Below are positions 25,582 through 33,514 of a DNA stretch of 45,518 bases, one piece after another; the stretch's first letter is position 1, and every line of letters begins with the position of its first letter. Under the pieces are notes generated by a model that saw only the letters and a program-made list of their open reading frames with translations, did no database searches and had not been told where the DNA came from. Location of the stretch: positions 1-45,518 of the forward strand of contig CALIZI010000232.1 of the NCBI GenBank assembly GCA_938028705.1. Direction: 5' to 3'. Source of the DNA: an uncultured Saprospiraceae bacterium (GTDB taxonomy: Bacteria > Bacteroidota > Bacteroidia > Chitinophagales > Saprospiraceae). The translations under genes and the position numbers were made by a program.

Positions 25582-25906
25582 AAATAACGTCACCAGTTTT
25601 TTTGGAAAAACGGACGATTTTGTCACCTTCTTTTCTGCGTCCTACACGAGTAGGATTGCCACTTTTATCTATCAACATCAGATTGGAGAGGTGAATGCTT
25701 GCAGGAACATCAGTGATAGCTCCGGCTTCTTCTTGGGTCGGCTTACGGTGCTTCTTTTTAAGATTGACATCCGATACAATAGCATGGTTTTTTAGTGGAA
25801 AAACCTCTAAAACTTCACCTCTTTTACCTTTATGTGCACCGGTAGTAACGATAACGTTATCTCCTTTTTTTATCTTTAATTTCGGTGCGAATCTTTTTTT
25901 ACTCAT
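25580..25906 (-). CDS. rplX: Ribosomal protein uL24
   Basis: 108 aa. KLKIKKGDNVIVTTGAHKGKRGEVLEVFP is the KOW motif (about 9-37), followed by the GAITDVPASIHLSNLMLID segment. It initiates 50S assembly by binding the 5' end of 23S rRNA. Normal length; the stop codon overlaps the repeat tract that follows. Confidence 0.97.
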   Translation of the reverse strand: MSKKRFAPKLKIKKGDNVIVTTGAHKGKRGEVLEVFPLKNHAIVSDVNLKKKHRKPTQEEAGAITDVPASIHLSNLMLIDKSGNPTRVGRRKEGDKIVRFSKKTGDVI

Positions 25907-25908
25907 TT

Positions 25909-26029
25909 TTATTGTTTTATGGTTTTATTGTTTTACTGTTTTATGGTTGTATTGTTTGTAACAATCGAATCAATTAACACTTTACTATGTGACAATACAG
26001 CAATAAAACAATTTAGCAATAAAACAATC
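25909..26029. repeat. TTTTATTG octamer inverted arms, rplN-rplX gap
   Basis: Left arm 25909-25959 (TTATTGTTTTATGGTTTTAT and further units). Right arm 25991-26029 (GACAATACAGCAATAAAACA, then ATTTAGCAATAAAACAATC). Complementary, 8-nt period with drift. Confidence 0.8.
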
Positions 26030-26395
26030 TTATAACACTTCCGGTGCGAGTGAAACGATTTTCATAAAATCCTTGTCGCGTAGCTCGCGGGCTACCGGTC
26101 CGAAAATACGTGTACCGCGCGGCTCTTCGGCAGCCGTCAGGAGTACCACAGCATTGTCATCAAAACGGATATATGTACCGTCTTTTCTGCGTATCTCTTT
26201 TCTGGTACGGACAATGACCGCCTTAGATACTGTTCCTTTTTTGAGCCCTCCCGGGGCGGCTTCTTTTACAGTGACGACGATAGTATCTCCAATAGAAGCG
26301 TATCTACGCCCCGATCCGCCAAGTACGCGGATGCAGAGCACTTCTTTGGCACCACTGTTGTCTGCCACTTTGAGCCTTGATTCTTGCTGTATCAT
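26030..26395 (-). CDS. rplN: Ribosomal protein uL14
   Basis: 121 aa. [57 protein letters not shown] and [14 protein letters not shown] make the identification certain. It contacts uL19 and forms inter-subunit bridges. Normal length. Confidence 0.98.
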   Translation of the reverse strand: MIQQESRLKVADNSGAKEVLCIRVLGGSGRRYASIGDTIVVTVKEAAPGGLKKGTVSKAVIVRTRKEIRRKDGTYIRFDDNAVVLLTAAEEPRGTRIFGPVARELRDKDFMKIVSLAPEVL

Positions 26396-26405
26396 TTTTT
26401 ATATC

Positions 26406-26464
26406 AATGAATGATGTACAATGAGTGAATGAACGAATGAGTGAATGAATGACTGAATGAATCA
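26406..26464. repeat. One-armed GAATGAGT octamer tandem, rpsQ-rplN gap
   Basis: AATGAGTG, AATGAACG, AATGAGTG, AATGAATG, ACTGAATG: an 8-nt period in one orientation only. It is followed by AATCACAGCTTATCAGATTC, which resembles the segment at 22872-22890. Confidence 0.8.
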
Positions 26465-26497
26465 CAGCTTATCAGATTCAGTTTTTTTTTACGCTGA

Positions 26498-26755
26498 TTA
26501 CTTCGCTCTTTCCAAAATTTCAACTAATCTCCAACGCTTTTTCTTACTCAACGGACGAGTTTCGGCAATGCGTACTTTATCACCGATATTGCACTCGTTT
26601 TTTTCGTCATGCACCGTAAATTTGGTAGATTTTTTTACAAACTTACCATACATCGGGTGCTGCAAACGACGCTCTACAACAATAGTAATGGTTTTATCCA
26701 TTTTATCGCTGCTGACGATGCCTATTCTTTCCTTTCTAAGATTACGTTCTGACAT
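26498..26755 (-). CDS. rpsQ: Ribosomal protein uS17
   Basis: 85 aa. [40 protein letters not shown] and the [21 protein letters not shown]-terminal region are the uS17 OB-fold signature. Binds the 5' domain of 16S rRNA. Normal length. Confidence 0.97.
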   Translation of the reverse strand: MSERNLRKERIGIVSSDKMDKTITIVVERRLQHPMYGKFVKKSTKFTVHDEKNECNIGDKVRIAETRPLSKKKRWRLVEILERAK

Positions 26756-26772
26756 TTTTTTATCTTATGTTA

Positions 26773-26844
26773 TCGGTTAATTAGTTGAACGGTTAATCAG
26801 GTTAACCTGATTAACTTATTTTCTAATCAACTAATCACTAATTA
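26773..26844. repeat. GGTTAATTAG inverted arms, rpmC-rpsQ gap
   Basis: Left arm 26773-26802 (ATCGGTTAATTAGTTGAACG, GTTAATCAGG). Right arm 26801-26844 (GTTAACCTGATTAAC, TCTAATCAACTAATCAC). The arms meet at GTTAAC. Confidence 0.75.
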
Positions 26845-27099
26845 CTTCCTGCGTCTTGCGCGGATTTTACTTCTTTTTGCGAGTTGTTCGGGGGTCATTT
26901 CAGCAAGCTGCCGTACGCGGACTTCTGTTTTGAGGCGAGCTATATCGCGTCTCCATTCTCTGATTTTCAGAGGATTTTCAAGTCCTGTTACTGCGTTCTT
27001 GAATTTGGATTGCTGCAATTGTTGTTCTGCTGCAAATATTTCATCGCGCAATTCGTCGTCAGTCAAACCTTGTATGCCTATATATTTTTCTGATGCCAT
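26842..27099 (-). CDS. rpmC: Ribosomal protein uL29
   Basis: 85 aa from MASEKYIGIQGLTDDELRDE; the longer frame to 27153 translates the GAGAGTA repeat arm and is rejected. KFKNAVTGLENPLKIREWRRDIARLKT is the characteristic two-helix hairpin. A C-terminal extension (ELAKRSK-like: TPEQLAKRSKIRARRRK) makes it longer than the usual 60-70 aa. uL29 lies at the tunnel exit and helps dock SRP and trigger factor. Confidence 0.95.
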   Translation of the reverse strand: MASEKYIGIQGLTDDELRDEIFAAEQQLQQSKFKNAVTGLENPLKIREWRRDIARLKTEVRVRQLAEMTPEQLAKRSKIRARRRK

Positions 27100-27507
27100 T
27101 TTACTTTTAGTTGTGAGTAGAGAGTAGAGAGTGGCGAGTAATCCGCTGCTCACTTCTTTCTACGGCATTGAAATATTCGTGTTGTGATGCTTAATTCTTT
27201 TATAATATATTGAAAATTAAGAATCATACTTTTTATGCAACGATTCATAAATCTTGCTCCCTTACGGTTGTGGGCAGCTAAAGACAGCCTGTACTGCTTG
27301 TCAATGATTTATTAAATTGAGACATTGATTGTACTGAAATAAATGTAATTTTTTATTGATTAAAAATATTTTAATCACATTTTAATACAATCATAATTAT
27401 TATAAAATATTTTTTAAAAAAATATTTTAAATATAATAATTAAAATATATTGATAATTAAAAATTAATCTGATTAACTATTTAACCGATTAACTAATCAA
27501 CTGTTTC
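27100..27507. repeat. rplP-rpmC gap: GAGAGTA arms, degenerate hairpin repeat, AT-rich core
   Basis: No gene in 408 bp. Heptamers GTGAGTA/GAGAGTA/GAGAGTG (27112-27141) with a short complementary GCTCACTTCTTTCTAC (27149-27164). A worn GGCAGC...GCCTGTACTG remnant of the paired-hairpin repeat lies near 27276-27300. Then about 160 bp of A/T-rich DNA, ending with GATTAACT octamers (27472-27501) that have no partner here. Confidence 0.6.
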
Positions 27508-27927
27508 CTAATCTACATAGTCTCTGCGTGTAACTACTTTGGTCATTACAGGCAGTTTTTGTGCAGCAAGTCGCAGGGCTTCATTGGCTACTGCTCTTGG
27601 TACGCCTTCAATCTCGAACATGATGCGTCCGGGTTTGACAACGGCTACGTAGTGGTCTAATGCTCCTTTACCTTTACCCATCCGTACTTCGGCAGGTTTG
27701 CTGGTAATGGGTTTGTCAGGAAAAATACGAATCCAAACCTGACCTTCTCTTTTCATATAACGGGTCATCGCCACACGTGCAGATTCAATCTGACGATTGG
27801 TGATTCTGCCTGCGTCAAGTGTTTTTAAACCGAAAGTACCAAATGCAATGGTGCTACCTCTTTGAGCATTGCCACGAATGCGCCCTTTTTGCATTTTCCG
27901 ATATTTCGTCCTTTTTGGCTGTAACAT
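27508..27927 (-). CDS. rplP: Ribosomal protein uL16
   Basis: 139 aa. [20 protein letters not shown], the [20 protein letters not shown] helix region, and [24 protein letters not shown]. It lies near the A-site tRNA elbow and peptidyl transferase centre. Normal length. A TACCTTTG box 49 nt upstream suggests an internal promoter. Confidence 0.97.
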   Translation of the reverse strand: MLQPKRTKYRKMQKGRIRGNAQRGSTIAFGTFGLKTLDAGRITNRQIESARVAMTRYMKREGQVWIRIFPDKPITSKPAEVRMGKGKGALDHYVAVVKPGRIMFEIEGVPRAVANEALRLAAQKLPVMTKVVTRRDYVD

Positions 27928-27975
27928 TTTTGATAAATTTTAGACCGTTTTCGTTGCCTGACTCGAAAAGTGGGG

Positions 27976-27983
27976 CAAAGGTA
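27976..27983 (-). promoter_or_regulatory. Internal -7 box TACCTTTG before rplP
   Basis: Minus strand TACCTTTGCCCC, a strong Bacteroidota -7 match, 49 nt before the rplP start. No TTG is seen at the ideal distance. If active it would uncouple rplP-rplQ from upstream transcription. Confidence 0.45.
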
Positions 27984-28011
27984 CGGTGAATATCTTGAAT
28001 ATCGTAATTTT

Positions 28012-28109
28012 TATTCTACTGTTTTATTGCTTTATGGTTTTATTGTTGTTAGAATTTTGCGAAGCAAAATTTAATAAGCAATAAAACAATATGACAATAA
28101 AGCTATAAA
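28012..28109. repeat. TTTTATTG inverted arms with GAATTTTGC hairpin, rpsC-rplP gap
   Basis: Left arm 28012-28050 (TATTCTACTGTTTTATTGCT, then TTTATGGTTTTATTG). Centre 28051-28072 (AGAATTTTGC-GA-GCAAAATTT). Right arm 28075-28109 (AAGCAATAAAACAATATGAC, then AATAAAGC). The whole could fold into one long hairpin. Confidence 0.8.
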
Positions 28110-28112
28110 ATT

Positions 28113-28937
28113 CTATCTTCGGTTTCTTCCACCGCCGCCGCCGCCGCGATTACCGCCGCCACGATTGTCACCACCACGTCCGCGTCCGCCACGTCCTCTG
28201 TCTCTTCCACCGCCACGTCTGTCACGTCCGCCGCCGCCGCCACGTCCACCTCTGCTGCGTCCGCCGCCTGCTTGGTCTTTTTTCGAGCCTACATTTGGCG
28301 AAAGGTCGGGTTTACCATATATCTCTCCTTTACAAATCCAACATTTGACTCCGATTTTACCATAAATAGTTTGTGCTTCACAGAGTGCGTAGTCAATATC
28401 TGCACGGAAAGTATGGAGTGGTGTACGTCCGTCTTTATATTCTTCCGAGCGCGCCATTTCCGCACCGTTCAATCTTCCAGAAATACGTACTTTGATGCCT
28501 TCGGCACCGGCACGCATGGTGGATTGAATGGACATTTTGATGGCACGACGATAGTTGATACGTGCTTCGAGTTGCTTGGCGATTTGCTCGGCAACTATGG
28601 CAGCATCCATTTCCGGCTTGCGTATTTCTACGATATTGATTTGTACATCAGTACCTGTGAGTCGTTTGATTTCTTCACGAATACGATCCACTTCCTGTCC
28701 GCCTTTACCGATAATGATACCGGGGCGCGAGGTGTGAATGGTAACAGTGATACGCTTGAGCGTACGCTCTATGATGATACGTGCAATACCTCCTTTGCTG
28801 ATTCTGGCTTTGAGATATGTACGGATTTTTTCGTCTTCAACGACTTTTTTCCCCATATCTTTTCCACCAAACCAACTGGACTCCCAGCCTCGTATGATGC
28901 CAAGTCGGTTGCCTATCGGATTTGTTTTCTGACCCAT
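28113..28937 (-). CDS. rpsC: Ribosomal protein uS3 with RGG-rich C-terminal tail
   Basis: 274 aa, longer than the usual 210-240. [20 protein letters not shown], the KH domain with [13 protein letters not shown] (74-86) and the C-terminal domain up to [17 protein letters not shown] are normal. Residues 223-274 are Gly/Arg repeats ([18 protein letters not shown] and similar), like eukaryotic RGG RNA-binding tails. uS3 lines the mRNA entry tunnel, so the tail may touch incoming mRNA. The tail is encoded by a GC-rich CGNCCG-repeated tract (28113-28270) in an AT-rich region. Confidence 0.96.
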   Translation of the reverse strand: MGQKTNPIGNRLGIIRGWESSWFGGKDMGKKVVEDEKIRTYLKARISKGGIARIIIERTLKRITVTIHTSRPGIIIGKGGQEVDRIREEIKRLTGTDVQINIVEIRKPEMDAAIVAEQIAKQLEARINYRRAIKMSIQSTMRAGAEGIKVRISGRLNGAEMARSEEYKDGRTPLHTFRADIDYALCEAQTIYGKIGVKCWICKGEIYGKPDLSPNVGSKKDQAGGGRSRGGRGGGGGRDRRGGGRDRGRGGRGRGGDNRGGGNRGGGGGGRNRR

Positions 28938-28940
28938 TTT

Positions 28941-29052
28941 TTGATTAGTTTATCAGTTTATCAGTTGATTAGTTTATCAGGTATTTCTTGACAGAACCGC
29001 AATTCGTTTTTATAATGAATGAATCACTTATCAACTGATTACTATATTAATT
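28941..29052. repeat. TTTATCAG octamer inverted arms, rplV-rpsC gap
   Basis: Left arm 28941-28980 is TTGATTAG, TTTATCAG, TTTATCAG, TTGATTAG, TTTATCAG: an exact 8-nt period. A short complementary right arm (CACTTATCAACTGATTACTA) lies at 29025-29044. Confidence 0.8.
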
Positions 29053-29434
29053 ATCCTTCCTCGTTCTCTTCCTCTTCTTCTCCCGGAAGGTAAATTCTGT
29101 TATCTAGTACAATTGTAACGTGGTTCGTATGCTTGCGGATGCGGTGTGCGCGCCCGTAAGGTACAGGACGAATACGTTTGAGTTGAGGACCTTGATTGAC
29201 GAGTATTTCTTTGATGTACAATTCGTATTCGTCCGGATCTTGTCCACTTGTTTTCTGTTCCCAGTTGTTGATAGCCGAAAGGAGTAGCTTCTCCAACCAT
29301 GTAGAGGCTTCTTTTCGTGTGAACTTTAGTATATCCAAAGCCGCATCAACATTTTTTTCCCGTATATTGTCTGCCACCAATCGCATTTTGCGTGCTGACA
29401 TCGGGCAATTTCTGAGTTTAGCAACTGCTTGCAT
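29051..29434 (-). CDS. rplV: Ribosomal protein uL22
   Basis: 127 aa. AKLRNCPMSARKMRLVADNI at the N-terminus, VNQGPQLKRIRPVPYGRAHRIRKHTNHVTIVL near the C-terminus (the beta hairpin that lines the exit tunnel), then an acidic end (GEEEEENEEG). Normal core with a short acidic tail. Confidence 0.96.
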   Translation of the reverse strand: MQAVAKLRNCPMSARKMRLVADNIREKNVDAALDILKFTRKEASTWLEKLLLSAINNWEQKTSGQDPDEYELYIKEILVNQGPQLKRIRPVPYGRAHRIRKHTNHVTIVLDNRIYLPGEEEEENEEG

Positions 29435-29445
29435 GATATTTATTT

Positions 29446-29511
29446 AACGGTTGACGGTGAACGGTTGACGGTGAACGATGTTATCGCGCTTCCGACTACT
29501 GCTTACCGACT
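29446..29511. repeat. CGGTTGA heptamer inverted arms, rpsS-rplV gap
   Basis: Left arm 29446-29477: CGGTTGA, CGGTGAA, CGGTTGA, CGGTGAA, a 14-nt double unit. Right arm 29492-29511 (CCGACTACTGCTTACCGACT) is a shorter, drifted complement. Confidence 0.65.
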
Positions 29512-29515
29512 AAAA

Positions 29516-29785
29516 TTACTTTCTATTTCCACCGTGACCTCTAAAGTTACGGGTTGGTGAAAATTCACCAAGTTTGTGTCCGACCATGTTTTCTGTCACG
29601 AATACGGGTACGAAGGTTTTGCCGTTGTGTACAGCAATGGTTTCTCCGACCATATCGGGTATAATCATGGATGAACGGGACCACGTTTTAATGACTGTCT
29701 TGCGCTTGGTGTTTTCTTTGGCTTTCGCCAATTTGACCAAGAGCTTGTGATATACGTAAGGTCCTTTTTTGAGTGAACGAGCCAT
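29516..29785 (-). CDS. rpsS: Ribosomal protein uS19
   Basis: 89 aa. [58 protein letters not shown]: complete uS19, which forms the 30S head with uS13. Normal length. Confidence 0.98.
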   Translation of the reverse strand: MARSLKKGPYVYHKLLVKLAKAKENTKRKTVIKTWSRSSMIIPDMVGETIAVHNGKTFVPVFVTENMVGHKLGEFSPTRNFRGHGGNRK

Positions 29786-29790
29786 ATTAA

Positions 29791-29894
29791 ATGCGTTAAT
29801 GCTTAAATTACGTAATGTGTTAATGTTTTATATCTCAATGATTTAATGTGTTGCAATATTATAGCATTGAAGCATGACAACATTAAAACATTAT
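29791..29894. repeat. GTTAATGC inverted arms, rplB-rpsS gap
   Basis: Left arm 29791-29830 (ATGCGTTAATGCTTAAATTA, GTAATGTGTTAATGTTTTA). Right arm 29862-29894 (TAGCATTGAAGCATGACAAC, then TTAAAACATTATTAC). Complementary; 8-nt words. Confidence 0.75.
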
Positions 29895-30724
29895 TACCGT
29901 TTAGCGTTTCTTCTACTAATAATGAGTTTGTTGGACGGCTTCTTAGTATTGCGCGTTTTTTGTCCTTTGGACATGACACCTGTGCGTGAGCGCGGGTGTC
30001 CTCCTGATGCGCGTCCTTCACCACCGCCCATGGGGTGATCGACCGGGTTCATGGCTACACCACGTACTCTTGGTCTGCGTCCTTTCCAACGGTTGCGTCC
30101 TGCTTTACCCATGATTTGGAGAGAGTGGTCCACATTGGATACTCTGCCCATAGTGGCTCTGCAAGTCAACAGGATTCTGCGCGTTTCGCCCGAAGGCAAT
30201 TTCAAAATAGCGTATTTGCCTTCACGTCCTTGCAATTCTGCATAAGTACCTGCGCTTCGTGCCATTGCCGCACCTTTTCCGGGCTGCATTTCTACGGCAT
30301 GAATGGTAGAACCCAAAGGAATGTCGCTCAAAAACATGGTATGCCCTGTATCGGGTGTCGCATTTTTTCCTGAACGGACGGTGTCGCCTACTTTTATTTT
30401 ATCCGGCGCAAGGATGTAACGCTTTTCGCCATCTTCATACTGCAATAATGCAATGTATGCCGAGCGGTTCGGGTCGTACTCAATGGTTTTTACGGTTGCC
30501 GTTCCTTCGTCTTTGTTTCGCTTGAAATCAATAATACGGTAACGTCTTTTGTGTCCACCACCTCTATTGCGGACGGTCATTTTTCCTTCGCTGTTACGCC
30601 CCCCCGTTCTTTTGATACCTACCGTAAGGCTTTTCTCCGGTTTGCTCGCTGTGATTTCCTCATAAGTATTGGAAACCCGGTGGCGAAGCCCCGGTGTCAT
30701 CGGTCTATACTTTTTTACCGGCAT
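29894..30724 (-). CDS. rplB: Ribosomal protein uL2
   Basis: 276 aa. [20 protein letters not shown], the OB-fold and SH3-like domains with [15 protein letters not shown], and [20 protein letters not shown] containing the conserved His of the peptidyl-transferase region. Ends in [15 protein letters not shown]. Needed for subunit association. Normal length. Confidence 0.98.
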   Translation of the reverse strand: MPVKKYRPMTPGLRHRVSNTYEEITASKPEKSLTVGIKRTGGRNSEGKMTVRNRGGGHKRRYRIIDFKRNKDEGTATVKTIEYDPNRSAYIALLQYEDGEKRYILAPDKIKVGDTVRSGKNATPDTGHTMFLSDIPLGSTIHAVEMQPGKGAAMARSAGTYAELQGREGKYAILKLPSGETRRILLTCRATMGRVSNVDHSLQIMGKAGRNRWKGRRPRVRGVAMNPVDHPMGGGEGRASGGHPRSRTGVMSKGQKTRNTKKPSNKLIISRRNAKR

Positions 30725-30751
30725 TGTTATTTATTTTTGAGAAATGTGGGT

Positions 30752-30796
30752 TCTAATGATTAATTTTTTATTGCACATTATTTCATTATCATTAGA
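30752..30796. repeat. TCTAATGAT hairpin, rplW-rplB gap
   Basis: TCTAATGAT (30752-30760) and ATCATTAGA (30788-30796), with AT-rich DNA between, form a hairpin just upstream of rplB. No tandem words here. Confidence 0.55.
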
Positions 30797-30879
30797 ATCT
30801 GCTTACGGTAATCACGCTGTTTGGCGATTTACTCAATGCCTTGTGAGCAGTTCCAACCTTCTCTTATTTTCAAATCGTA

Positions 30880-30945
30880 TCGGCAGTTTTAATTGCCGAG
30901 TATTTATTATTTCAATTGGACAGGGCGATTGAAATCGCCTGTACG
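30880..30945. repeat. Paired-hairpin repeat (GGCGATT family), copy 3
   Basis: Hairpin TCGGCAGTTTTAATTGCCGA (30880-30899) and hairpin GGGCGATTGAAATCGCC before TGTACG (30923-30945). The left stem has diverged with both strands changed together. Confidence 0.65.
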
Positions 30946-30951
30946 GGATGC

Positions 30952-31245
30952 TTATAATTCTCCGTAGATGTCAAGTGTTTCTCCTTCGGGGATGGAAACA
31001 ACGGCTTTTTTGTAAGAAGCTTTACGCCCTTGAATAACTCCGCTACGGGTCATTCTGTTTTTGGCTTTGGCAGGCATAATCATGGTATTGACCGCCAAGA
31101 CAGGAACGTTGTATATCTCTTCTATCGCCTTCTTGATTTCTATCTTATTCGCCTTTTTATTCACTATAAAGGTATAGCGATTGAGTTTTTCGGACATTTG
31201 CTCCGTTTTCTCTGTAATATGCGGCTTTATGATAATATTTTTCAT
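30952..31245 (-). CDS. rplW: Ribosomal protein uL23
   Basis: 97 aa. KPHITEKTEQMSEKLNRYTF, VNKKANKIEIKKAIEEIYNV, VNTMIMPAKAKNRMTRSGVI. Lies at the exit tunnel and is the main docking site for trigger factor and SRP. Normal length. Confidence 0.97.
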   Translation of the reverse strand: MKNIIIKPHITEKTEQMSEKLNRYTFIVNKKANKIEIKKAIEEIYNVPVLAVNTMIMPAKAKNRMTRSGVIQGRKASYKKAVVSIPEGETLDIYGEL

Positions 31246-31457
31246 ACTAAAAATTCAATATGTCGTGATTTGTGATTCGTTTTATTATTAAACAAGTCAA
31301 TATTTTAGTGTTGAATTTACTTATTTATCCAACTATCTTTAATCACGAATTTTTGTACTTTTTTTTGTAAAAAATCAATAAACAGATGAATCATATCGAC
31401 AATATTCACTCATTTGCTCATTCATTCCGATAGCTATCGGAACACTCATTATGTATC
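31246..31457. repeat. rplD-rplW gap: mixed repeats and CCGATAGC palindrome
   Basis: GTGATTTGTGATTCG (31264-31278) with TAATCACGAA (31338-31349), then CACTCATTTGCTCATTCATT (31408-31427) and the palindrome TTCCGATAGCTATCGGAA (31425-31442). No gene. Confidence 0.55.
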
Positions 31458-32084
31458 TTAGGCAAAGGTTTCTTTAATTTTGTCAATCGCACTTTCCGAA
31501 AGTATCAGACACTTATTGTTGAGTATGTCGTAAGTGCTTAAATCGCTTGCTAATTTGACTTTGGCTTTTTGTATGTTGCGACTTGACAAATACACATTTT
31601 TGTCACTTTCACCGACCACCAACAAGGTTTTTTTATCGCCCAAATCCAGATTGTTGAGGATATTGATATACTCGCTGGTACTTGGTGCATCGAAGGTAAA
31701 ATCTTCGAGTACGATAATTTCTTCTAATTGTACTTTACCGGAGAAAGCGGACTTACGAGCCAATTGCTTGACTTTTTTGTTGACTTTCTGGTTGTAAGTA
31801 CGTGGTCTTGGTCCAAAGATACGTCCACCACCTCTGAATATCGGGCTTTTGATAGACCCCGCACGAGCTGTACCTGTTCCTTTTTGCTTTTTGATTTTTC
31901 TGGTAGAACCCGTAATTTCACCGCGTTCTTTGGATTTGTGCGTACCCTGGCGTTGGTTTGCCAAGTATTGTTTGACGGCAAGATATACGACATGCTCATT
32001 GGGTTCGACACCAAAAATATCGTCCGGCAAATCTGCTTGTTTGCCTGTTTTCTCACCTTGTATATTTAAAACATCTAATTTCAT
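31458..32084 (-). CDS. rplD: Ribosomal protein uL4
   Basis: 208 aa from MKLDVLNIQGEKTGKQADLP; a longer frame to 32111 adds nine atypical residues. NQRQGTHKSKERGEITGSTRKIKKQKGTGTARAGS is the conserved tunnel-lining loop. In E. coli uL4 also represses the S10 operon. Normal length. Confidence 0.96.
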   Translation of the reverse strand: MKLDVLNIQGEKTGKQADLPDDIFGVEPNEHVVYLAVKQYLANQRQGTHKSKERGEITGSTRKIKKQKGTGTARAGSIKSPIFRGGGRIFGPRPRTYNQKVNKKVKQLARKSAFSGKVQLEEIIVLEDFTFDAPSTSEYINILNNLDLGDKKTLLVVGESDKNVYLSSRNIQKAKVKLASDLSTYDILNNKCLILSESAIDKIKETFA

Positions 32085-32150
32085 GATAAATTCGATTTCT
32101 TGGTAGAGCAAATTCGTGAATTTCCTCTACGATGAACGATGACCAATGAT

Positions 32151-32780
32151 TTATTTTTCAATGATGACGTATCCGCCTTTGTGTCCGGGTACTGCACCGC
32201 TAATCAATATCAGGTTTTTCTCAGGATATATTTTTAAAATTCTAAGGTTTTGGGTCGTCACGCGCTTGTTGCCCATACGACCTGCCATACGCATACCTTT
32301 AAATACACGAGCAGGATAAGACGCTGCACCAATAGAACCCGGCGCACGAAGTCGGTTGTGCTGACCGTGTGTGGCATCACCTACACCACGGAAACCATGA
32401 CGCTTAACAACACCTTGAAAACCCTTACCTTTAGAATTGCCTACTACATTGACTACATCACCTTCTGTAAAGACATCTTCTACGGTAACGGTATCACCGA
32501 GTGATTTGTCTATTTCAAAATCACGAAATTCTACGATTTTGCGCTTGGGTGTCGTGTTGGCTTTTTTGAAATGTCCTTTCAATGGTTTGGTAGCAGCATT
32601 TCTTCCTTCTGTTTTTGCTTCCTCAAAGCCTAATTGAATGGCATTGTAGGTGTCAGAATCTTCGGTTTTAACTTGCGTGACCACGCATGGTCCTGCCTCT
32701 ACTACTGTGCAAGCAATGTTTTTACCATCTTCGGTATGAATACTGGTCATACCTATTTTCTTACCAATAAGACCTTCCAT
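32151..32780 (-). CDS. rplC: Ribosomal protein uL3
   Basis: 209 aa. [40 protein letters not shown], and the central loop with [20 protein letters not shown], which carries the Gln methylated by PrmB in E. coli. Among the first proteins to assemble on 23S rRNA. Normal length. Confidence 0.97.
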   Translation of the reverse strand: MEGLIGKKIGMTSIHTEDGKNIACTVVEAGPCVVTQVKTEDSDTYNAIQLGFEEAKTEGRNAATKPLKGHFKKANTTPKRKIVEFRDFEIDKSLGDTVTVEDVFTEGDVVNVVGNSKGKGFQGVVKRHGFRGVGDATHGQHNRLRAPGSIGAASYPARVFKGMRMAGRMGNKRVTTQNLRILKIYPEKNLILISGAVPGHKGGYVIIEK

Positions 32781-32783
32781 ATT

Positions 32784-32931
32784 TTAGTTTATAGAGTGAT
32801 TAGTTTATGGAGTTTATTTAATTTATGGAGTTTATTTAGTTTATAGAGTGATTAGGGGAAGTGTTTTGAGACAAAACCAATCACTTTACAAACGAATAAA
32901 CTTTATAAACTAAATAAACCTTATAAACTAA
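32784..32931. repeat. AGTTTATAG nonamer inverted arms, rpsJ-rplC gap
   Basis: Left arm 32784-32855 repeats AGTTTATAG, AGTTTATGG, AGTTTATTT, with AGTGATT inserts. Right arm 32879-32931 (AATCACTTTACAAACGAATA, CTTTATAAACTAAATAAAC) is complementary in words. 9-nt period. Confidence 0.8.
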
Positions 32932-32949
32932 ATCCTTATTTTAAATGAA

Positions 32950-33023
32950 TGCGTAGTCGTTACAGCCTTTCAATGCAAGATTGAAGGTGAATGAAATGCA
33001 CCGTTTGTAGCTTTTGCGACTAC
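32950..33023 (-). other. Possible structured RNA between rpsJ and rplC
   Basis: Outer stem GTAGTCG (32953-32959) with CGACTAC (33017-33023); inner hairpin CCTTTCAAT-GCAAG-ATTGAAGG (32966-32987). Unlike the tandem-repeat gaps, this is non-repetitive sequence directly after rpsJ and before the repeat arms and rplC, so it could be a ribosomal-protein leader or attenuator. No known family recognised. Confidence 0.35.
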
Positions 33024-33058
33024 TTTGATACCTATTCCGACTTATTCCACAGGGAAGA

Positions 33059-33367
33059 TTACGTCAATTTTACTTGAATGTCAACTCCGCTGGGCAGTTC
33101 GAGCTTAGAGAGTGCGTCCACTGTTTTGGGTGTGGGCGTATAAATCTCAATAAGTCTTTTGTGCGTACACATTTGAAACTGCTCGCGTGATTTTTTATTG
33201 ACGTGAGGAGACCGTAATACGGTGTAAATCTTTTTCTCTGTGGGCAGAGGAATCGGTCCTGCTACAACAGCTCCGCTATTGCGTACAGTTTTGATGATTT
33301 TTTCCGTTGATTTGTCCACTAGATTGTGGTCATAAGAACGGAGTTTGATTCTGATTTTCTGATTCAT
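33059..33367 (-). CDS. rpsJ: Ribosomal protein uS10
   Basis: 102 aa from [20 protein letters not shown]; an ATG nine bases upstream adds MRV and is less typical. [40 protein letters not shown] are diagnostic. It is the NusE transcription antitermination factor as well as a 30S protein. A strong -7 box at 33472 indicates an S10-cluster promoter. Confidence 0.97.
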   Translation of the reverse strand: MNQKIRIKLRSYDHNLVDKSTEKIIKTVRNSGAVVAGPIPLPTEKKIYTVLRSPHVNKKSREQFQMCTHKRLIEIYTPTPKTVDALSKLELPSGVDIQVKLT

Positions 33368-33395
33368 AACCCTCATTATGTGTTGGAATAGACTG

Positions 33396-33415
33396 TTCTA
33401 TTCCTAATAACACGT
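33396..33415. repeat. GGAATAGA hairpin in the rpsJ leader
   Basis: GGAATAGA-CTGT-TCTATTCC, flanked by TGTGTT and AACACG, which extend the stem. It lies about 30 nt before the rpsJ start and downstream of the promoter box, so it would be in the mRNA leader; a regulatory hairpin is possible. Confidence 0.5.
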
Positions 33416-33471
33416 AATTAAATTTTTATTGATGATTCGCTAATTAGTTCTTAGTCGGCTAATTTGCGGTG

Positions 33472-33479
33472 CAAAGGTA
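33472..33479 (-). promoter_or_regulatory. S10-cluster -7 box TACCTTTG
   Basis: Minus strand TACCTTTGCACC, close to the strongest Bacteroidota -7 consensus, 105 nt before the rpsJ start and just after fusA. No TTG at the ideal -33 position. Confidence 0.55.
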
Positions 33480-33514
33480 ACGTTCTAATTCCTAATTAAC
33501 GAATCTCTTGTCAT

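Noticed and set aside
28272-28991. 239-aa plus-strand ORF antisense to rpsC
   Set aside because: Shadow of a highly conserved ribosomal gene with no motif of its own.
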